Assembly: GCA_022495995.1 (NCBI GenBank)
Contig: JAFEMH010006980.1
Location: forward strand, 42,396 to 106,395
Length of the DNA stretch: 64,000 bases
Direction of reading: 5' to 3'
Origin: Adenophora triphylla var. japonica
Lineage: Eukaryota; Streptophyta; Magnoliopsida; Asterales; Campanulaceae
This document shows, one piece after another, positions 1 to 9,866 of this stretch. The stretch's first letter is position 1; each line of letters begins with the position of its first letter. The position numbers and the translations under genes are program-made. The notes under the pieces were generated by a model. It was not told the DNA's origin and did not search any database. It saw only the letters and a list, made by a program, of their open reading frames with translations.

Positions 1-330
1 GAACGAGTTGAAGTGACTCCCGAGGAGAAACTTCCAACTCCACCTCTTAAGCCTTATGTGCCTCCTGTTCCTTTTCCCGGGAGATTGGTCAAGAATAAGG
101 TCGAAACACAATTTAAAGAGTTGTATGACATGCTTTCTAAGGTGAATGTAAATTTGCCTTTGCTCAATGTAATTAAAAATATTCCTTCATATGCTAAATT
201 TTTCAAGGAATTGAGCACAAATAAAAGAAAGTATGCCCCGAACGAAAAAATTGTGGTTTTCGGACCAAGTTAGTCTTCATGTTTTTGAAAAGAATTTGCC
301 TCCTAAGCTTAAAGACCCGGTAGTTTTAAT
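1..330 (+). pseudogene. Athila gag C-terminus / gag-protease linker, frameshifted
   Basis: An open frame runs from the window edge to 273 and reads as the Pro-rich linker plus the segment with PSYAKFFKELST that precedes the protease in Athila polyproteins. After 273 the similarity continues in another frame (the [12 protein letters not shown] stretch near 283-315), then meets TGA at about 331 just before the protease. Gag and pol were therefore once one polyprotein, now broken by a frameshift and a stop. No zinc knuckle is visible in this part. The N-terminal gag lies outside the window. Confidence 0.65.
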
Positions 331-3300
331 GTGATGATTTCTTTGGGGGACTCTAAGAAAGTGAGGGCAATGTTAGATTTAGGAGCTAGCATTAACTTGT
401 TGCCTTATTCTTTGTTTGTGGAGCTTGGGTTGGGTGAACTAAAACCTACTACTATGACCTTGCAACTTGCGGACCGTTCGGTCAAATATCCAAAGGGAAT
501 AGTAGAAGATGTTTTAGTTCAAGTTGATAAATTAATTATCCCGGTTGATTTTGTGGTTCTTGATATGGAAAGAGATTCTAAAGATGTGAATGAGGTCCCT
601 ATTTTGTTGGGGAGACCTTTTATGGTTACCGCGGATGCGGTGATTAATGTGAAAGATGGAAGTTTGTCTTTGACTGTCATGGATGAAATTGTCAATTTCT
701 CTATCTTTGATTCCATGAAAAAGCCATATGAGGTTAATGAGTGTTTATTTTGTGATGTTGCTGAAAATCCTTTGTTTCTTGAGCCGGATGTTGAGGGCTC
801 TTTTGTTTCCGAGTATGTGGATGAGTTAGTTATGGAAGGTGTTTTTGATAAAAATGAGGCGAGGGCCATTCTTGCGGAGATGGATGTTATGGAGGAAATT
901 ACTGAAAAGGTTCCTTTAGAATCTTTAGGTAATTTTAATCCTAAGCATTTGCCATCTATTGTCTCTCCTCCCGAATTGGATCTTAAACAACTTCCATCTA
1001 GCTTAAAGTATGCTTTTCTTGGTGCAAATGATTCTTTGCCTGTTATTATTGCTTCGGACTTAACAGAATTGCAGGAAAGAAGGTTGTTAGATGTGTTGAA
1101 GCGACACAAGTCCGCACTTGGTTGGAGCATTACGGACATAAAAGGAATAAGCCCAACCATGTGTATGCACAAAATCCATATGGAGGATGATGCCAAGCCA
1201 GTCCCGGCAGAATCAAGGAGGATGAATCCGCACATGCTTGAAGCGGTAAGAAAGGAAGTCTTGAAACTGTTGGATGCGGGTATTATCTATCCTATTTCCG
1301 ATAGTAAGTGGGTAAGTCCTGTTCATGTGGTTGCTAAAAAATCCGGAATTACTGTCGTTAAGAATGAGGATAATGAGCTTTTGCCTACTAGAATGGTCAC
1401 TGGTCAACGCATGGTTATCGATTACCGAAAACTTAATGCGGCGACTAGAAAGGATCACTTTCCTTTGCCTTTTATTGACCAAATTCTAGAGAGGCTAGCT
1501 GGTCAAGAATATTATTGTTTCTTAGATGGTTTTTCAGGTTATAATCAGATTCCCATTGCTCCGGAAGATCAGGAAAAGACCACATTTACATGCCCTTTTG
1601 GAACATTTGCATATCGGAGGATGCCCTTCGGTTTATGCAATGCTCCCGCTACATTCCAAAGGTGCATGATGTCGATCTTTTCCGAGATGATTGGTAGGTT
1701 TGTTGAGGTATTTATGGATGATTTTTCGTTATATGGTAATTCGTTTGATGCATGCTTAGATAATTTGACTTTGGTTCTTAAAAGATGTTGTGATACCAAT
1801 TTAACTTTAAGTTGGGAAAAAAGTCATTTTATGGTTAAGCATGGAATTGTGTTGGGTCATTTGGTGTCAAGAAAAGGGATTGAAGTTGACAAGGCAAAAA
1901 TTGAGATAATTTCTAAATTGCCTCCGCCAACAAATGTTAAAGGAATTCGTAGCTTTCTTGGTCATGCGGGTTTTTATCGGCGTTTTATAAAAGATTTTTC
2001 TAAAATTTGTAAGCCGTTAACAAACTTGCTTGCTAAGGAGACGGAATTTGTCTTTAACCAAGAATGTCTCAATTCTTTTAATTTGTTGAAGGAGAAATTG
2101 ACTTCAGCCCCTATTCTTGTGGGTCCGGATTGGACCCAACCTTTTGAGATAATGTGCGATGCATCCGATTTTGCGGTGGGTGCAGTTTTGGGACAGAAAA
2201 TCGATAAAAAGTCACATGTGATCCAATATGCAAGTAGAATGTTGAATGATGCTCAATTGAACTATACTACAACCGAGAAGGAATTCTTGGCGGTGGTATT
2301 TGCTTTGGAAAAATTCCGTTCTTACTTGCTTGGATCTAAAGTGATTATTTATTCGGACCATGCTGCATTACGTTATTTGCTGTCCAAACAAGATGCCAAA
2401 CCCCGATTGTTAAGATGGATGTTACTTTTACAAGAATTTGACATTTCCATCAAAGACAAAAAGGGTTGTGAGAATGTTGTGGCGGATCACTTGTCTAGAC
2501 TTGAAAAGGGGTGTGTGAGTGAAATTCCTTTGAATGAAAATTTCCCCGATGAGCAGTTATTTGGTGTTAAGGATTGTGAACCTTGGTATGCCGACATTGT
2601 AAATTTTTTGGCTACGGGGGTTCTAAATCCAGATTTTTCAAGTCAAGAGAGGAAAAGATTTTTGTCAATGGTTAAGCAATATTATTGGGATGACCCATAT
2701 TTGTTTAAACATGGTCCCGATATGGTTATTCGTAGATGCATTCATGAAAATGAGCAACAAAATGTTCTCTCTTTTTGTCATGAATTGCATTGTGGAGGTC
2801 ATTTTAGTGGAAAGAAAACCGCTCAAAAGGTGTTACAATCGGGTTTCTTTTGGCCAAGTCTTTTTAAAGATGCATACATTTTTAGTAAAAGTTGTGACAG
2901 GTGCCAAAGAACCGGTAACATTGGTAAGCGGGATGAAATGCCTCTCACGAATAACTTGGTTGTGGATTTGTTTGACGTATGGGGCATTGATTTTATGGGT
3001 CCTTTTGTTGTTTCGTGTGGGTTTGAGTACATTTTAGTGTCGGTGGATTATGTGTCAAAGTGGGTGGAAGCAATTCCTACCCGTACTAACGATGCTAATG
3101 TTGTTGTCAAGTTTGTCAAAGATGTGATTTTTAGTAGGTTTGGCGTTCCAAGGGCGATGATAAGTGATGGTGGTTCTCACTTTTGCAACAAAATTTTTGG
3201 AGCACTAATGAAGAAGTATGGGGTGAAGCACAAGGTTGCAACCGCGTACCATCCCCAAACTTCCGGGCAAGTAGAAGTGAGTAACAAGCAAATAAAAGCC

Positions 3301-3870
3301 ATTCTTGAAAAGACGGTAAAGCCAAACAGGAAGGATTGGGCCTTGAGGTTAAATGATGCATTGTGGGCGTACCGTACCGCCTACAAAACGCCAATTGGAA
3401 TGAGTCCTTACCGGCTAGTCTTTGGGAAAGCTTGTCATTTGCCGGTGGAGATTGAGCACAAGGCATTTTGGGCAATCAAGGAGTTGAATATGGATTTGCA
3501 ACTAGCCGGTGAGCAAAGGTTACTTCATTTGAATGAGCTTGAAGAGCATCGGTTGGAGGCATATGAGAACTCCCGGTTGTACAAGGAAAGAACAAAAAGG
3601 TACCATGACAAAAAGATTTTGCACAAGGAACTTATTCCGGGAAGCAAGGTATTGTTATTCAATTCAAGATTGAAGCTTTTCCCGGGAAAGTTACGTTCTC
3701 GTTGGAGTGGTCCGTTTGAAGTAGTGAACGTATACTCTCATGGAGCCGTGGAGTTGGTGAATCCGGTTACGAACAATAGGTTCAAGGTCAATGGACAAAG
3801 AGTGAAGCCTTATTTTGATGGAGCTTTGGGATTGAAGGATGTTGAGAGGATCGAGTTGAAGGATCCGTAG
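331..3870 (+). CDS. pol: Athila pol polyprotein: protease, reverse transcriptase, RNase H, integrase
   Basis: An 1179-codon frame without stops. Domains in order: aspartic protease with DLGAS near residue 17; reverse transcriptase with FMDDF near residue 461; RNase H starting at [13 protein letters not shown] near residue 610 and ending near ADHLSRLE; integrase with an HHCC finger (ELHCGGHF...CDRCQRTG), then Asp in WGIDFMGPF (about 887), Asp in SDGGSHF (about 946) and Glu in SGQVEVSN (about 982); and a C-terminal region ending in the VKPYF stretch. It would copy element RNA into DNA and integrate it. The listed start is only the first ATG after a frameshift; the natural protein began upstream in gag. 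Every catalytic motif looks intact, so this is the best-preserved classic pol here. Confidence 0.93.
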   Translation: MMISLGDSKKVRAMLDLGASINLLPYSLFVELGLGELKPTTMTLQLADRSVKYPKGIVEDVLVQVDKLIIPVDFVVLDMERDSKDVNEVPILLGRPFMVTADAVINVKDGSLSLTVMDEIVNFSIFDSMKKPYEVNECLFCDVAENPLFLEPDVEGSFVSEYVDELVMEGVFDKNEARAILAEMDVMEEITEKVPLESLGNFNPKHLPSIVSPPELDLKQLPSSLKYAFLGANDSLPVIIASDLTELQERRLLDVLKRHKSALGWSITDIKGISPTMCMHKIHMEDDAKPVPAESRRMNPHMLEAVRKEVLKLLDAGIIYPISDSKWVSPVHVVAKKSGITVVKNEDNELLPTRMVTGQRMVIDYRKLNAATRKDHFPLPFIDQILERLAGQEYYCFLDGFSGYNQIPIAPEDQEKTTFTCPFGTFAYRRMPFGLCNAPATFQRCMMSIFSEMIGRFVEVFMDDFSLYGNSFDACLDNLTLVLKRCCDTNLTLSWEKSHFMVKHGIVLGHLVSRKGIEVDKAKIEIISKLPPPTNVKGIRSFLGHAGFYRRFIKDFSKICKPLTNLLAKETEFVFNQECLNSFNLLKEKLTSAPILVGPDWTQPFEIMCDASDFAVGAVLGQKIDKKSHVIQYASRMLNDAQLNYTTTEKEFLAVVFALEKFRSYLLGSKVIIYSDHAALRYLLSKQDAKPRLLRWMLLLQEFDISIKDKKGCENVVADHLSRLEKGCVSEIPLNENFPDEQLFGVKDCEPWYADIVNFLATGVLNPDFSSQERKRFLSMVKQYYWDDPYLFKHGPDMVIRRCIHENEQQNVLSFCHELHCGGHFSGKKTAQKVLQSGFFWPSLFKDAYIFSKSCDRCQRTGNIGKRDEMPLTNNLVVDLFDVWGIDFMGPFVVSCGFEYILVSVDYVSKWVEAIPTRTNDANVVVKFVKDVIFSRFGVPRAMISDGGSHFCNKIFGALMKKYGVKHKVATAYHPQTSGQVEVSNKQIKAILEKTVKPNRKDWALRLNDALWAYRTAYKTPIGMSPYRLVFGKACHLPVEIEHKAFWAIKELNMDLQLAGEQRLLHLNELEEHRLEAYENSRLYKERTKRYHDKKILHKELIPGSKVLLFNSRLKLFPGKLRSRWSGPFEVVNVYSHGAVELVNPVTNNRFKVNGQRVKPYFDGALGLKDVERIELKDP

Positions 3871-4013
3871 GCGTTGAGAAAGTCATTCCGTCGAGCTAAC
3901 GACGTTAAACAAAAGCGCTGCTTGGGAGGCAACCCAAGGTAAGTAGTGTATTGTAGTACCCTTAAATTTAATTTTTTCTTTGTTTTCATCACTTTGAGGA
4001 CAAAGTAATCATT

Positions 4014-4029
4014 AAGTTTGGGGGTGGAG
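4014..4029 (+). promoter_or_regulatory. Polypurine-tract-like block after Athila pol
   Basis: AAGTTTGGGGGTGGAG preceded by GAGGACAAAGTAATCATT. The same block recurs after the env-like ORF (6402), at 7157 and next to the 3' LTR (7550). The last is the functional PPT position; this one could be an internal plus-strand start or a leftover of a duplication. Confidence 0.5.
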
Positions 4030-4128
4030 AGTTTTAGTTTTCATTTTGGTTTTCATTTTATGGGTTGCTTGTCAGTTAAAATGAAAAAAAGAAAGCTTTG
4101 TTTTCTTGTATTTCGGGAACGTGTCGAA

Positions 4129-4186
4129 CTACGGTGACCTGAGCCTATTGTTGTTGGGTAGTCTGCTCACATCAATGGGGACGTAG
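4129..4186 (+). other. CTACG/CGTAG stem-loop motif
   Basis: CTACG at 4129-4133 pairs with CGTAG at 4182-4186. The 5' arm is followed by GACCTGAG and the 3' arm by GCAGC. The same frame of sequence occurs in the three Tat elements, where the inner stem is clearer than here. Confidence 0.5.
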
Positions 4187-4306
4187 GCAGCGAAAGTGCG
4201 GTCAAAATATGGGTCGAATTGTAATGTATCAATGGATATTATGCTTGGTGTTTGTTTTTGTGGTGTTGTGCAGATTTTGAGACAGCAAAAATCCCACTGG
4301 ACGTGT

Positions 4307-4560
4307 GGGCGACCGCCCATGTCGATGAGGGCGACCGCCCACGGTTGATTTGCAAAATGGTTGAAGTTACTGTACTGATGGGCGACCGCCTATGGTCAAG
4401 TGGGCGGCCGCCCAGAGCTGTTGGGAAATTGAAATGAACTTGCTGTACAGGTGGGCGACCGCCCAAGTAGGAGTGGGCGACCGCCCACATTGGAAATGCC
4501 TAAAGGTTTGAAGCTACTGGACAACTGGGCGACCGCCCATGGTCAGGTGTGCGACCGCCC
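4307..4560. repeat. Array of GGGCGACCGCCC palindromes: four pairs, 22-bp spacing, about 73-bp period
   Basis: Motif starts are 4307/4329, 4380/4402, 4453/4475 and 4527/4549. Each pair is offset by exactly 22 bp, and successive pairs by 73, 73 and 74 bp. Small variants occur (GGGCGGCCGCCC, GTGCGACCGCCC). The array lies between pol and the env-like ORF. A related array sits in the 3' LTR of the same element (7893-8071). Confidence 0.9.
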
Positions 4561-5056
4561 ACATGGCGAATCTGGCGTTTCAAAATTTGAATCCCTAACC
4601 CAACCGTCCCTTATTTTTCTCTCTCTCTTAAACACACCAATTATTCCCTCTTCCTCTCTCTAAAACCTCCGCCCCTCCCTCTTCATCTCTCTAAAAATCC
4701 TCTCCCAAATCACTCAATTCTTCTAACTTTCTTCCAAAATTTCTCTTCCCCACCATACCCAACCCCCCTTAACCAAGATTGAAGGCCCTACATCACCATT
4801 GTTGCAAGGATTTTGAAGAAATTGTATTGAAGAGTTTGCAAGGGTAGAAAAGGTTGACAAATATCTGATTTTTGAAGTCCAAAGCCAAGCTTGGGGTGGA
4901 AATTGTTGTTCAAAGAAGGAGTCTTCTTCCAAGTTTATCTTCATCTTTTCCGGCGGAATTCCGGCGACTTTTTCGGCGAATTTTTCAGGGCAAGTAAGGT
5001 TTTCAATTCCATTTTCTTAGTACCTAGTGTGGAATTTGTGGGTTTTTATTTAAAAA
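4561..5056 (+). other. Leader-like spacer before the env-like ORF
   Basis: After the palindrome array comes a pyrimidine-rich stretch (CTCTCTCTC tracts at 4618-4720) that looks like a plant 5' untranslated leader, then a mixed stretch with CGGCGGAATTCCGGCG near 4950 and a GTAAGG that could be a splice donor (about 4994). This is compatible with a separate or spliced transcript for the downstream ORF. No clear TATA box is visible. Confidence 0.4.
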
Positions 5057-6337
5057 ATGTCTAGAAGAAGAAATGCCCCTGTCCCGGAACCGGAGGTTGA
5101 GTTTGATGAAACAAGGTTTGTGAGTGCTAAAGCGCAGTCATTTTTTGAAAAATACTCAACCAAAGGATTTGCTGTGGAAAATGAATTTAATCCCGCGGAA
5201 CTTGAGTTGGATGGCATTTTTGCAAATTATGGCTGGGGTAACTTGGCGAGACGTCCTTCCAATAAAGGGTCGAAAGTATTGGTGCGGGAATTTTATGCCA
5301 ATGCTTTTGAGGAAGGGCAAGTGAGGAAGTTTGGTTGGGTGAGAGGAAATAATGTGTACTATAATGCTGAAGATATCAATACCTATTATGGAATGGCATC
5401 GCCTGTTGTGTGTGATTATCACTCTAATGCACAGATCATGGAATCGAATGTGGCGGGTAACCTTCATATGTTGGAGCCGTCTTTTGTTAATATTGATGTA
5501 ACATTGTTGCGGAATGGGAATGTGAAAAAGGCGCGAGACATGGATTTGAGAATGCGGGCTCTGCACCGTTTTATTTGTGAGCGCATAATGCCCACTTCGC
5601 ACTACAATGATGTGCATTGGAGGAGAGCATTGTTAATGAATATTGTGTTGACCGGTCAAAGGTTCAATACGGGACGGGCAATGTCAAGGGAGATAGTGAA
5701 CACCATTAGGACTATCGGGCGATGCACTTTTAATTTTCCGTTGTTGATATCTGGAATGATAGAGAGGAGGGGGGTGAGTTTTCCGCGGTTGAGGATTGTG
5801 AGGGACATCGTGTCAAGTGGTACAGCTGTTAGTAAGAGGTCCCTGGTTGTTAAGGGGCATGCTCACTTACAGCCGGGTGAAGGTTCGTCTAGGGGAGTGA
5901 GAGGAAATGAGGAGAATGAAGATATGGAGGAGCATGAGTTTACTCCTACGGAGGCGGCCTACTATGTGGGAGGCCATGTAGATGCTCTATCAGAGGAGGT
6001 CAGTCAGCTCCGGGGGCATTATGAGACTATGGATCAGCGGTTGGGGAGGATGGAGTCGATGGCTACTGAGGAGTTTTATGCTGCCAGTATGTGGAGGCAG
6101 CGTATGGAGGATGCTCAATCGGAGATGTTCCAGGAGATGATGCACAGGCTTCCTCCTCCTCCACCGCCTCAGCACATCCCATACCAACCGCCACGATACC
6201 GTACCCCGGAGCAGATGAGTGGATGGGGTACTTGGGAGCAGCAACAGCAGCAGCAAAATCAGCAACAACAACAACAGCAGCAGCAGGGTTCGAGCGGAAG
6301 TGGCTCGGTGGGTCCTTGGGACCAATTTTGGAGATAG
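5057..6337 (+). CDS. Env-like third ORF of the Athila element (putative plant transposon protein family)
   Basis: An intact 426-codon ORF at the position of the env-like gene of Athila elements. Residues about 30-235, with motifs such as FVRGNNVYYNAEDIN-like and LHRFICERIMPTSH, match the plant-specific domain seen in many Athila third ORFs and annotated as putative plant transposon protein. The C-terminal third has a short coiled-coil-like segment (about 300-345), a Pro-rich run near 365 and a Gln-rich tail near 394-410. I see no signal peptide and no obvious membrane span, so an envelope role is not supported by the sequence. The function is unknown. The frame is open and follows its own leader and palindrome array, which suggests it could be expressed separately from pol. 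Confidence 0.75.
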   Translation: MSRRRNAPVPEPEVEFDETRFVSAKAQSFFEKYSTKGFAVENEFNPAELELDGIFANYGWGNLARRPSNKGSKVLVREFYANAFEEGQVRKFGWVRGNNVYYNAEDINTYYGMASPVVCDYHSNAQIMESNVAGNLHMLEPSFVNIDVTLLRNGNVKKARDMDLRMRALHRFICERIMPTSHYNDVHWRRALLMNIVLTGQRFNTGRAMSREIVNTIRTIGRCTFNFPLLISGMIERRGVSFPRLRIVRDIVSSGTAVSKRSLVVKGHAHLQPGEGSSRGVRGNEENEDMEEHEFTPTEAAYYVGGHVDALSEEVSQLRGHYETMDQRLGRMESMATEEFYAASMWRQRMEDAQSEMFQEMMHRLPPPPPPQHIPYQPPRYRTPEQMSGWGTWEQQQQQQNQQQQQQQQQGSSGSGSVGPWDQFWR

Positions 6338-7564
6338 TTGGTAGTTGAAGGTACCCCTTATCCTTTCTTTTATTTTGTGCATTAGGGACAATGCATATTT
6401 TAAGTTTGGGGGTGTGGGGTACTTTGGTTGTTTGTATATGCTTCATGTTAGTTAGAAAAAGAAAAAATAATTAGCTATGTCTTTTTTTTGTAGATAATCA
6501 TTAACATTCTTGGTGTTCCCTAATTGCATATGATGGATTGTGACCGTTAGGAAGGATAAATTGGGTGTAAATATGTTTATGCAAGTTGGTATATTTTTTG
6601 GTTAATTGTGTTATATTACTTAAGAGTTATAATTGAGTCATAAATCTCTTAGTTGTAAGTTTGGGCATTTGTGAAAGTTTGCTCCTTGTTGATAATTTTT
6701 GATCCAATTTTTATAAAGTTTAGAGTACACCATCATCTTTTAAGTTAATGAATTTATGTGTCAAATAGCAACACTAGGCAAGTTTTGTGAGGAGTATTCC
6801 TTGGTTGTGAGTGGAACCCCCCCTTGTGATCTTGAAAAAAAAAAAAAAAGAAAAAGAAAAAGAAAAATTTAAAATAAAATGAGAGCAATGGCAATGCAAT
6901 GTGTATTCGGTGAAACCTCCAGACGTGTAGATTAATCGGTTAGGGATTATTCTAGCTTAACCAGATTACGGGTATGCAGTAGCGTTATGGAGGAAGAGCT
7001 TTACCGCCGTGATGGTCCGTAGCAAGCTCGATACTGAAATGGCTAACTCTCAAAGCATTTAAATAAATCTCTACTTAGTATTAGGGGCATGGAGTTCGCT
7101 GCTACAGTGTTCCCTACTTGAACGGTAGATGATTTTAAAAAGGTGCTAAAAGAATCAAGTTTGGGGGGGGGTGTAGTTGTTTCTTGGGAGTATTCATGTT
7201 TTATGCTTAAAGTTGTTGTTGTTTGATAAATAAAGTCAATAAACTAAGAGATGGTTGGTGTACTTAGCTTTATAAATATGGATCATGGTTGTGAATAAGA
7301 GAAAGATGTTAATGCATAAAGAGATTTATGGTGCAATTATAATGGTTAAGTAATATTTTACAATTAACGGAAAATATATTGATACTTGCATTGTGAAAAA
7401 TTTTATCCTGCGGTTGATGGTATTATGTAATATATGCAATTGTGGAATGCAAGAATGGAGGGACATAGTTAATTGTTTGTTAGAGTAGTTTGTTTCTAAT
7501 TTTGTTTGTTAGTTTGTTTTAGTGTTTGCTCGAGGACTAGCAAATGTATAAGTTTGGGGGTATT
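6338..7564 (+). other. Athila 3' untranslated region
   Basis: No convincing ORF. It holds PPT-like blocks at 6402-6412 and 7157-7171, an A-rich run at about 6834-6866 and AT-rich sequence. It ends in the true PPT. Confidence 0.6.
7550..7564 (+). promoter_or_regulatory. Polypurine tract next to the Athila 3' LTR
   Basis: AAGTTTGGGGG at 7550-7560, a few bases before the LTR start TGATGAGTGAG. It is the expected primer for plus-strand DNA synthesis. Confidence 0.75.
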
Positions 7565-9039
7565 TGATGAGTGAGTTTTACACTCATCCATTGACTACTT
7601 TTTGAACTTATTATTTGCTTAATCCTTGAGTTTTGTGTGTTTAACGGATGTTTTTAGTGTTTTTAGTTTCAGTGGTTGAAGTGTGGAAATTGGGAACAAT
7701 ATGCGAATAAATCAAGTGGAACAATGAGATGTGGAAATTGTGGGACGGACCGAGTACAAATGGGCATTAACAAATGGAAGAAGGGGCCAATGCAAGCAAG
7801 GAGTGGCAGGCCAATGGTGAATATTGAGTTGGGCTAAAGGCAATTTGCAGCTGGGCCAAAAGAAAGAAAATGGCCCAACAGTCCGTCAGTGTGGGCGGTC
7901 GCTCAGGTTGAGGTGGGCGGCCGCTCAGGGGAAGAAAAAAAATGTGAAGCTTGAACCTTCGTTGACCGGGCGACCGTGCGGGGATAGTGGCGACCGCTCA
8001 CCAAGCATGAGTGGTGATGACAAAATGTTTGGAGGAGGGCGACCGCCCAGGGGTGTTGTGGGCGACCGCCCACGAGGCGTTTTGCACATGAAGACCAGGC
8101 AATTTGGAACGGCTGAGGAGTAATGGAAGAGATTAATTGTGACTGTTTATGGGGTTAATGTTGGTTAATTGCAGCATTAGTTTTTGGTGAACATGGGGGT
8201 TAATTTAAGACAATGGCTATTTAATTTTATGTTTTTTTTCAGTTTTTGGGGAGAGATATATAATGAGGGCTTGTTAATCTTCTCCATAGAGTTAGTTTTT
8301 CTGCAGAATATTTTCTTAGACATTTCTTGGTGTTCTTGCTTTCTAATGGCTAGCTAAACCTTTTAGTTCTTGGAATTGGAGGTAACATTTTATGTCTTAA
8401 GTTTTATTGTTCATCTTTATCTTAGTATTACTTGGGATAATCAAGTTGTTTTTAATGAAATTTTAGAACTTTTGTCTTGATCAAATAATTGTTCTTGAAT
8501 TGTTTAGAATTTCAATTGTGAAACGCCAAATTTACAATTGAAATTAGTCTTGGCTTGATTTTCACAATTTGTTGAATCCTCGCCAAAAGATTCATAAGAA
8601 TTGTGGTTTATTTTATGTTCTTAAGTTCTACAATGGGTTTCTAGCTAATCTATGAACGGGCCAAGGGAGTAGATTAGTTAGAAACACTTGATTGCAAATC
8701 ACCCGCCAAAGTGTCCCAATCATATTTTCGTAAGAACAAAACCCCAAGTGTACTTTGATTGATGAATTATGAACCTTGAGCATAACTTGTGAAGCCAATT
8801 CCGGGAATTAGTCTCCTTATTATTGAACTCTTCTACAATCAAACTCTACTTAATTTTCGTATAAAATTTAGTTTTAAAACAAACCAAACAAATCCTTCAC
8901 GTTACAACTTTTTGTTCTAGCAGTAATTCCTACACTTTAAATTTTGTGTCTCTGAGGTTCGACCCGACTTACCCTATTTACAAATCAATTGTAGATAGTT
9001 GAGTTGGAATTTTATTTTTGACGTTTTCGACGTTCGTCA
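7565..9039 (+). repeat. Athila 3' LTR
   Basis: It starts TGATGAGTGAG right after the PPT. A TATA-like ATATATAA lies at 8256-8263. The U5 part has TGAGGTTCGACCCGACTT, typical of Athila LTR ends, and the last likely CA is at 9038-9039. It contains a palindrome array at 7893-8071. The right border is inferred because no second LTR is in the window. Confidence 0.8.
7893..8071. repeat. Palindrome array in the Athila LTR upstream of the TATA box
   Basis: Three pairs of GGGCGACCGCCC-like 12-mers start at 7893/7915, 7968/7988 and 8037/8060 (offsets 22, 20 and 23 bp). The pairs are 75 and 69 bp apart. The array ends about 185 bp before the TATA-like box at 8256. This is the LTR counterpart of the array at 4307-4560. 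Confidence 0.85.
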
Positions 9040-9323
9040 AACTGCCTTCCTGTCCTTCTCCGAAATCTCTGCTGTTGCAGCTGCGATAGCACCTGTGGGA
9101 ATGGCTATTGCTTTGCCATTTGAATCCCGACGATCCCTGATTGGAGCGGCCACTGGGGCCCACAACCCTTGTCTCTGAACAGGGCTTTCATCTTGATTTT
9201 TCAAATACTAAAACTATTCTTCCCATTAAACTTGTCAGTTGGTGATTCAATTCCTTATCCCATCTTTTTCTGCATTGAAAAACCTTATACCTTTCTCAAC
9301 CTGACTGGGATGTGATACCAGTT
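9040..9323 (-). pseudogene. Copia gag start fragment with leader
   Basis: On the minus strand, directly after the PBS-like ACTGGTATCAC (complement of 9313-9322), a leader is followed by a Copia gag N-terminus: KFNGKNSFSI, then TGA where Trp is expected, then KIKMKALFRDKG, and further on AEISEKDRKAV. Copia gag proteins of this type (UBN2 / DUF4219 family) have a Trp at the TGA position. The fragment stops at the Athila LTR border, so gag was probably cut by the Athila insertion and the rest of Copia lies left of the window. Confidence 0.7.
9313..9322 (-). promoter_or_regulatory. Copia primer binding site
   Basis: TGGTATCA on the minus strand next to the LTR end TTCTATCA. It matches the initiator-methionine tRNA PBS core usual in Copia elements. 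The expected continuation GAGC is not kept (CATCCC here). Confidence 0.65.
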
Positions 9324-9693
9324 TGATAGAACAGAGTATATGTAGAAGATAGAAAACAAACAACAATCACACAACACACAAATATACATGGTTCACCAAT
9401 TTGGATACGTCCACGTCCAGAGGGAGAGAATATTATTATCAACTGAAAATCAATAGATTACAATCTCTAATCTAGTGTACGAATTTGGACAGAAGAATTC
9501 ATGGCTGTGTGAACCCTAGATCTAGAAAACAGATAAGAAAGAAAACTTTAGAACCCTAGAATTATTGATATGAATACCACACTATAATTATTGAAAAACT
9601 GTTAGGGAATAAGGGGTATTTATACTACATACTGTTAACCATGCAGGGTTTTCAAACCTTGCATAGAATTTGCCGCAAGCCAGACCCAAATTG
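9324..9693 (-). repeat. Copia 5' LTR, part next to gag (other part at 40895-41106)
   Basis: Read on the minus strand it ends TTCTATCA just before the PBS. A TATA box, TATAAATA, lies at the complement of 9617-9624. The CACTA transposon splits it: the ttg at 9691-9693 is repeated at 40892-40894 and the LTR resumes at 40895. Joined, the LTR would be about 580 bp. Confidence 0.65.
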
Positions 9694-9714
9694 TACTACA
9701 AAAAAAAGGGGCTT

Positions 9715-9866
9715 TTATCACACTTTCTTTTGTGACGGTCCGTCGAACCGTGACAAAAGAATGATATTGCGTCACGGTCTTCTATTACCGTAACATTAAT
9801 TTTTTTGGTCACGGTCCTTTGGGTAACCGTAATAGAACCATGTCAAACCTGGGTCACATTAAAAAA
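9715..9866. repeat. CACTA left subterminal repeats
   Basis: Several short copies in both orientations of GTGACGGT / ACCGTGAC and shortened forms such as TCACGGTC and ACCGTAA. These are the usual transposase-binding repeats at CACTA ends. The right end has the matching set. Confidence 0.8.

Larger units (their letters stand above)
1..9039 (+). mobile_element. Athila-type Ty3/gypsy LTR retrotransposon, 5' truncated by the window
   Basis: Order seen: end of gag, an open protease-RT-RNase H-integrase ORF, a spacer with a palindrome array, an env-like ORF, a long 3' untranslated part ending in a polypurine tract, and a complete 3' LTR. The RT box FMDDFSLYG, the DLGAS protease and the extra ORF after pol are typical of the Athila clade. 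The 5' LTR and PBS lie outside the window. The right end abuts a minus-strand Copia gag fragment, so this element probably inserted into that Copia element. The right border (9039) is the best TG...CA reading but has no second LTR to confirm it. Confidence 0.88.

Noticed and set aside
519..1235. 238-codon minus-strand ORF inside Athila pol
   Set aside because: Shadow of the pol frame; no own similarity or start context.
4252..4663. Small ORFs over the palindrome array
   Set aside because: Open in both strands because of CG-rich repeats; no start context or relatives.
9324..9700. Complete Copia LTR ending TGTAGTACAA at 9700
   Set aside because: The ACTACA at 9695-9700 is better read as the CACTA terminus, because ttg before it is duplicated at 40892-40894 and the LTR resumes there.
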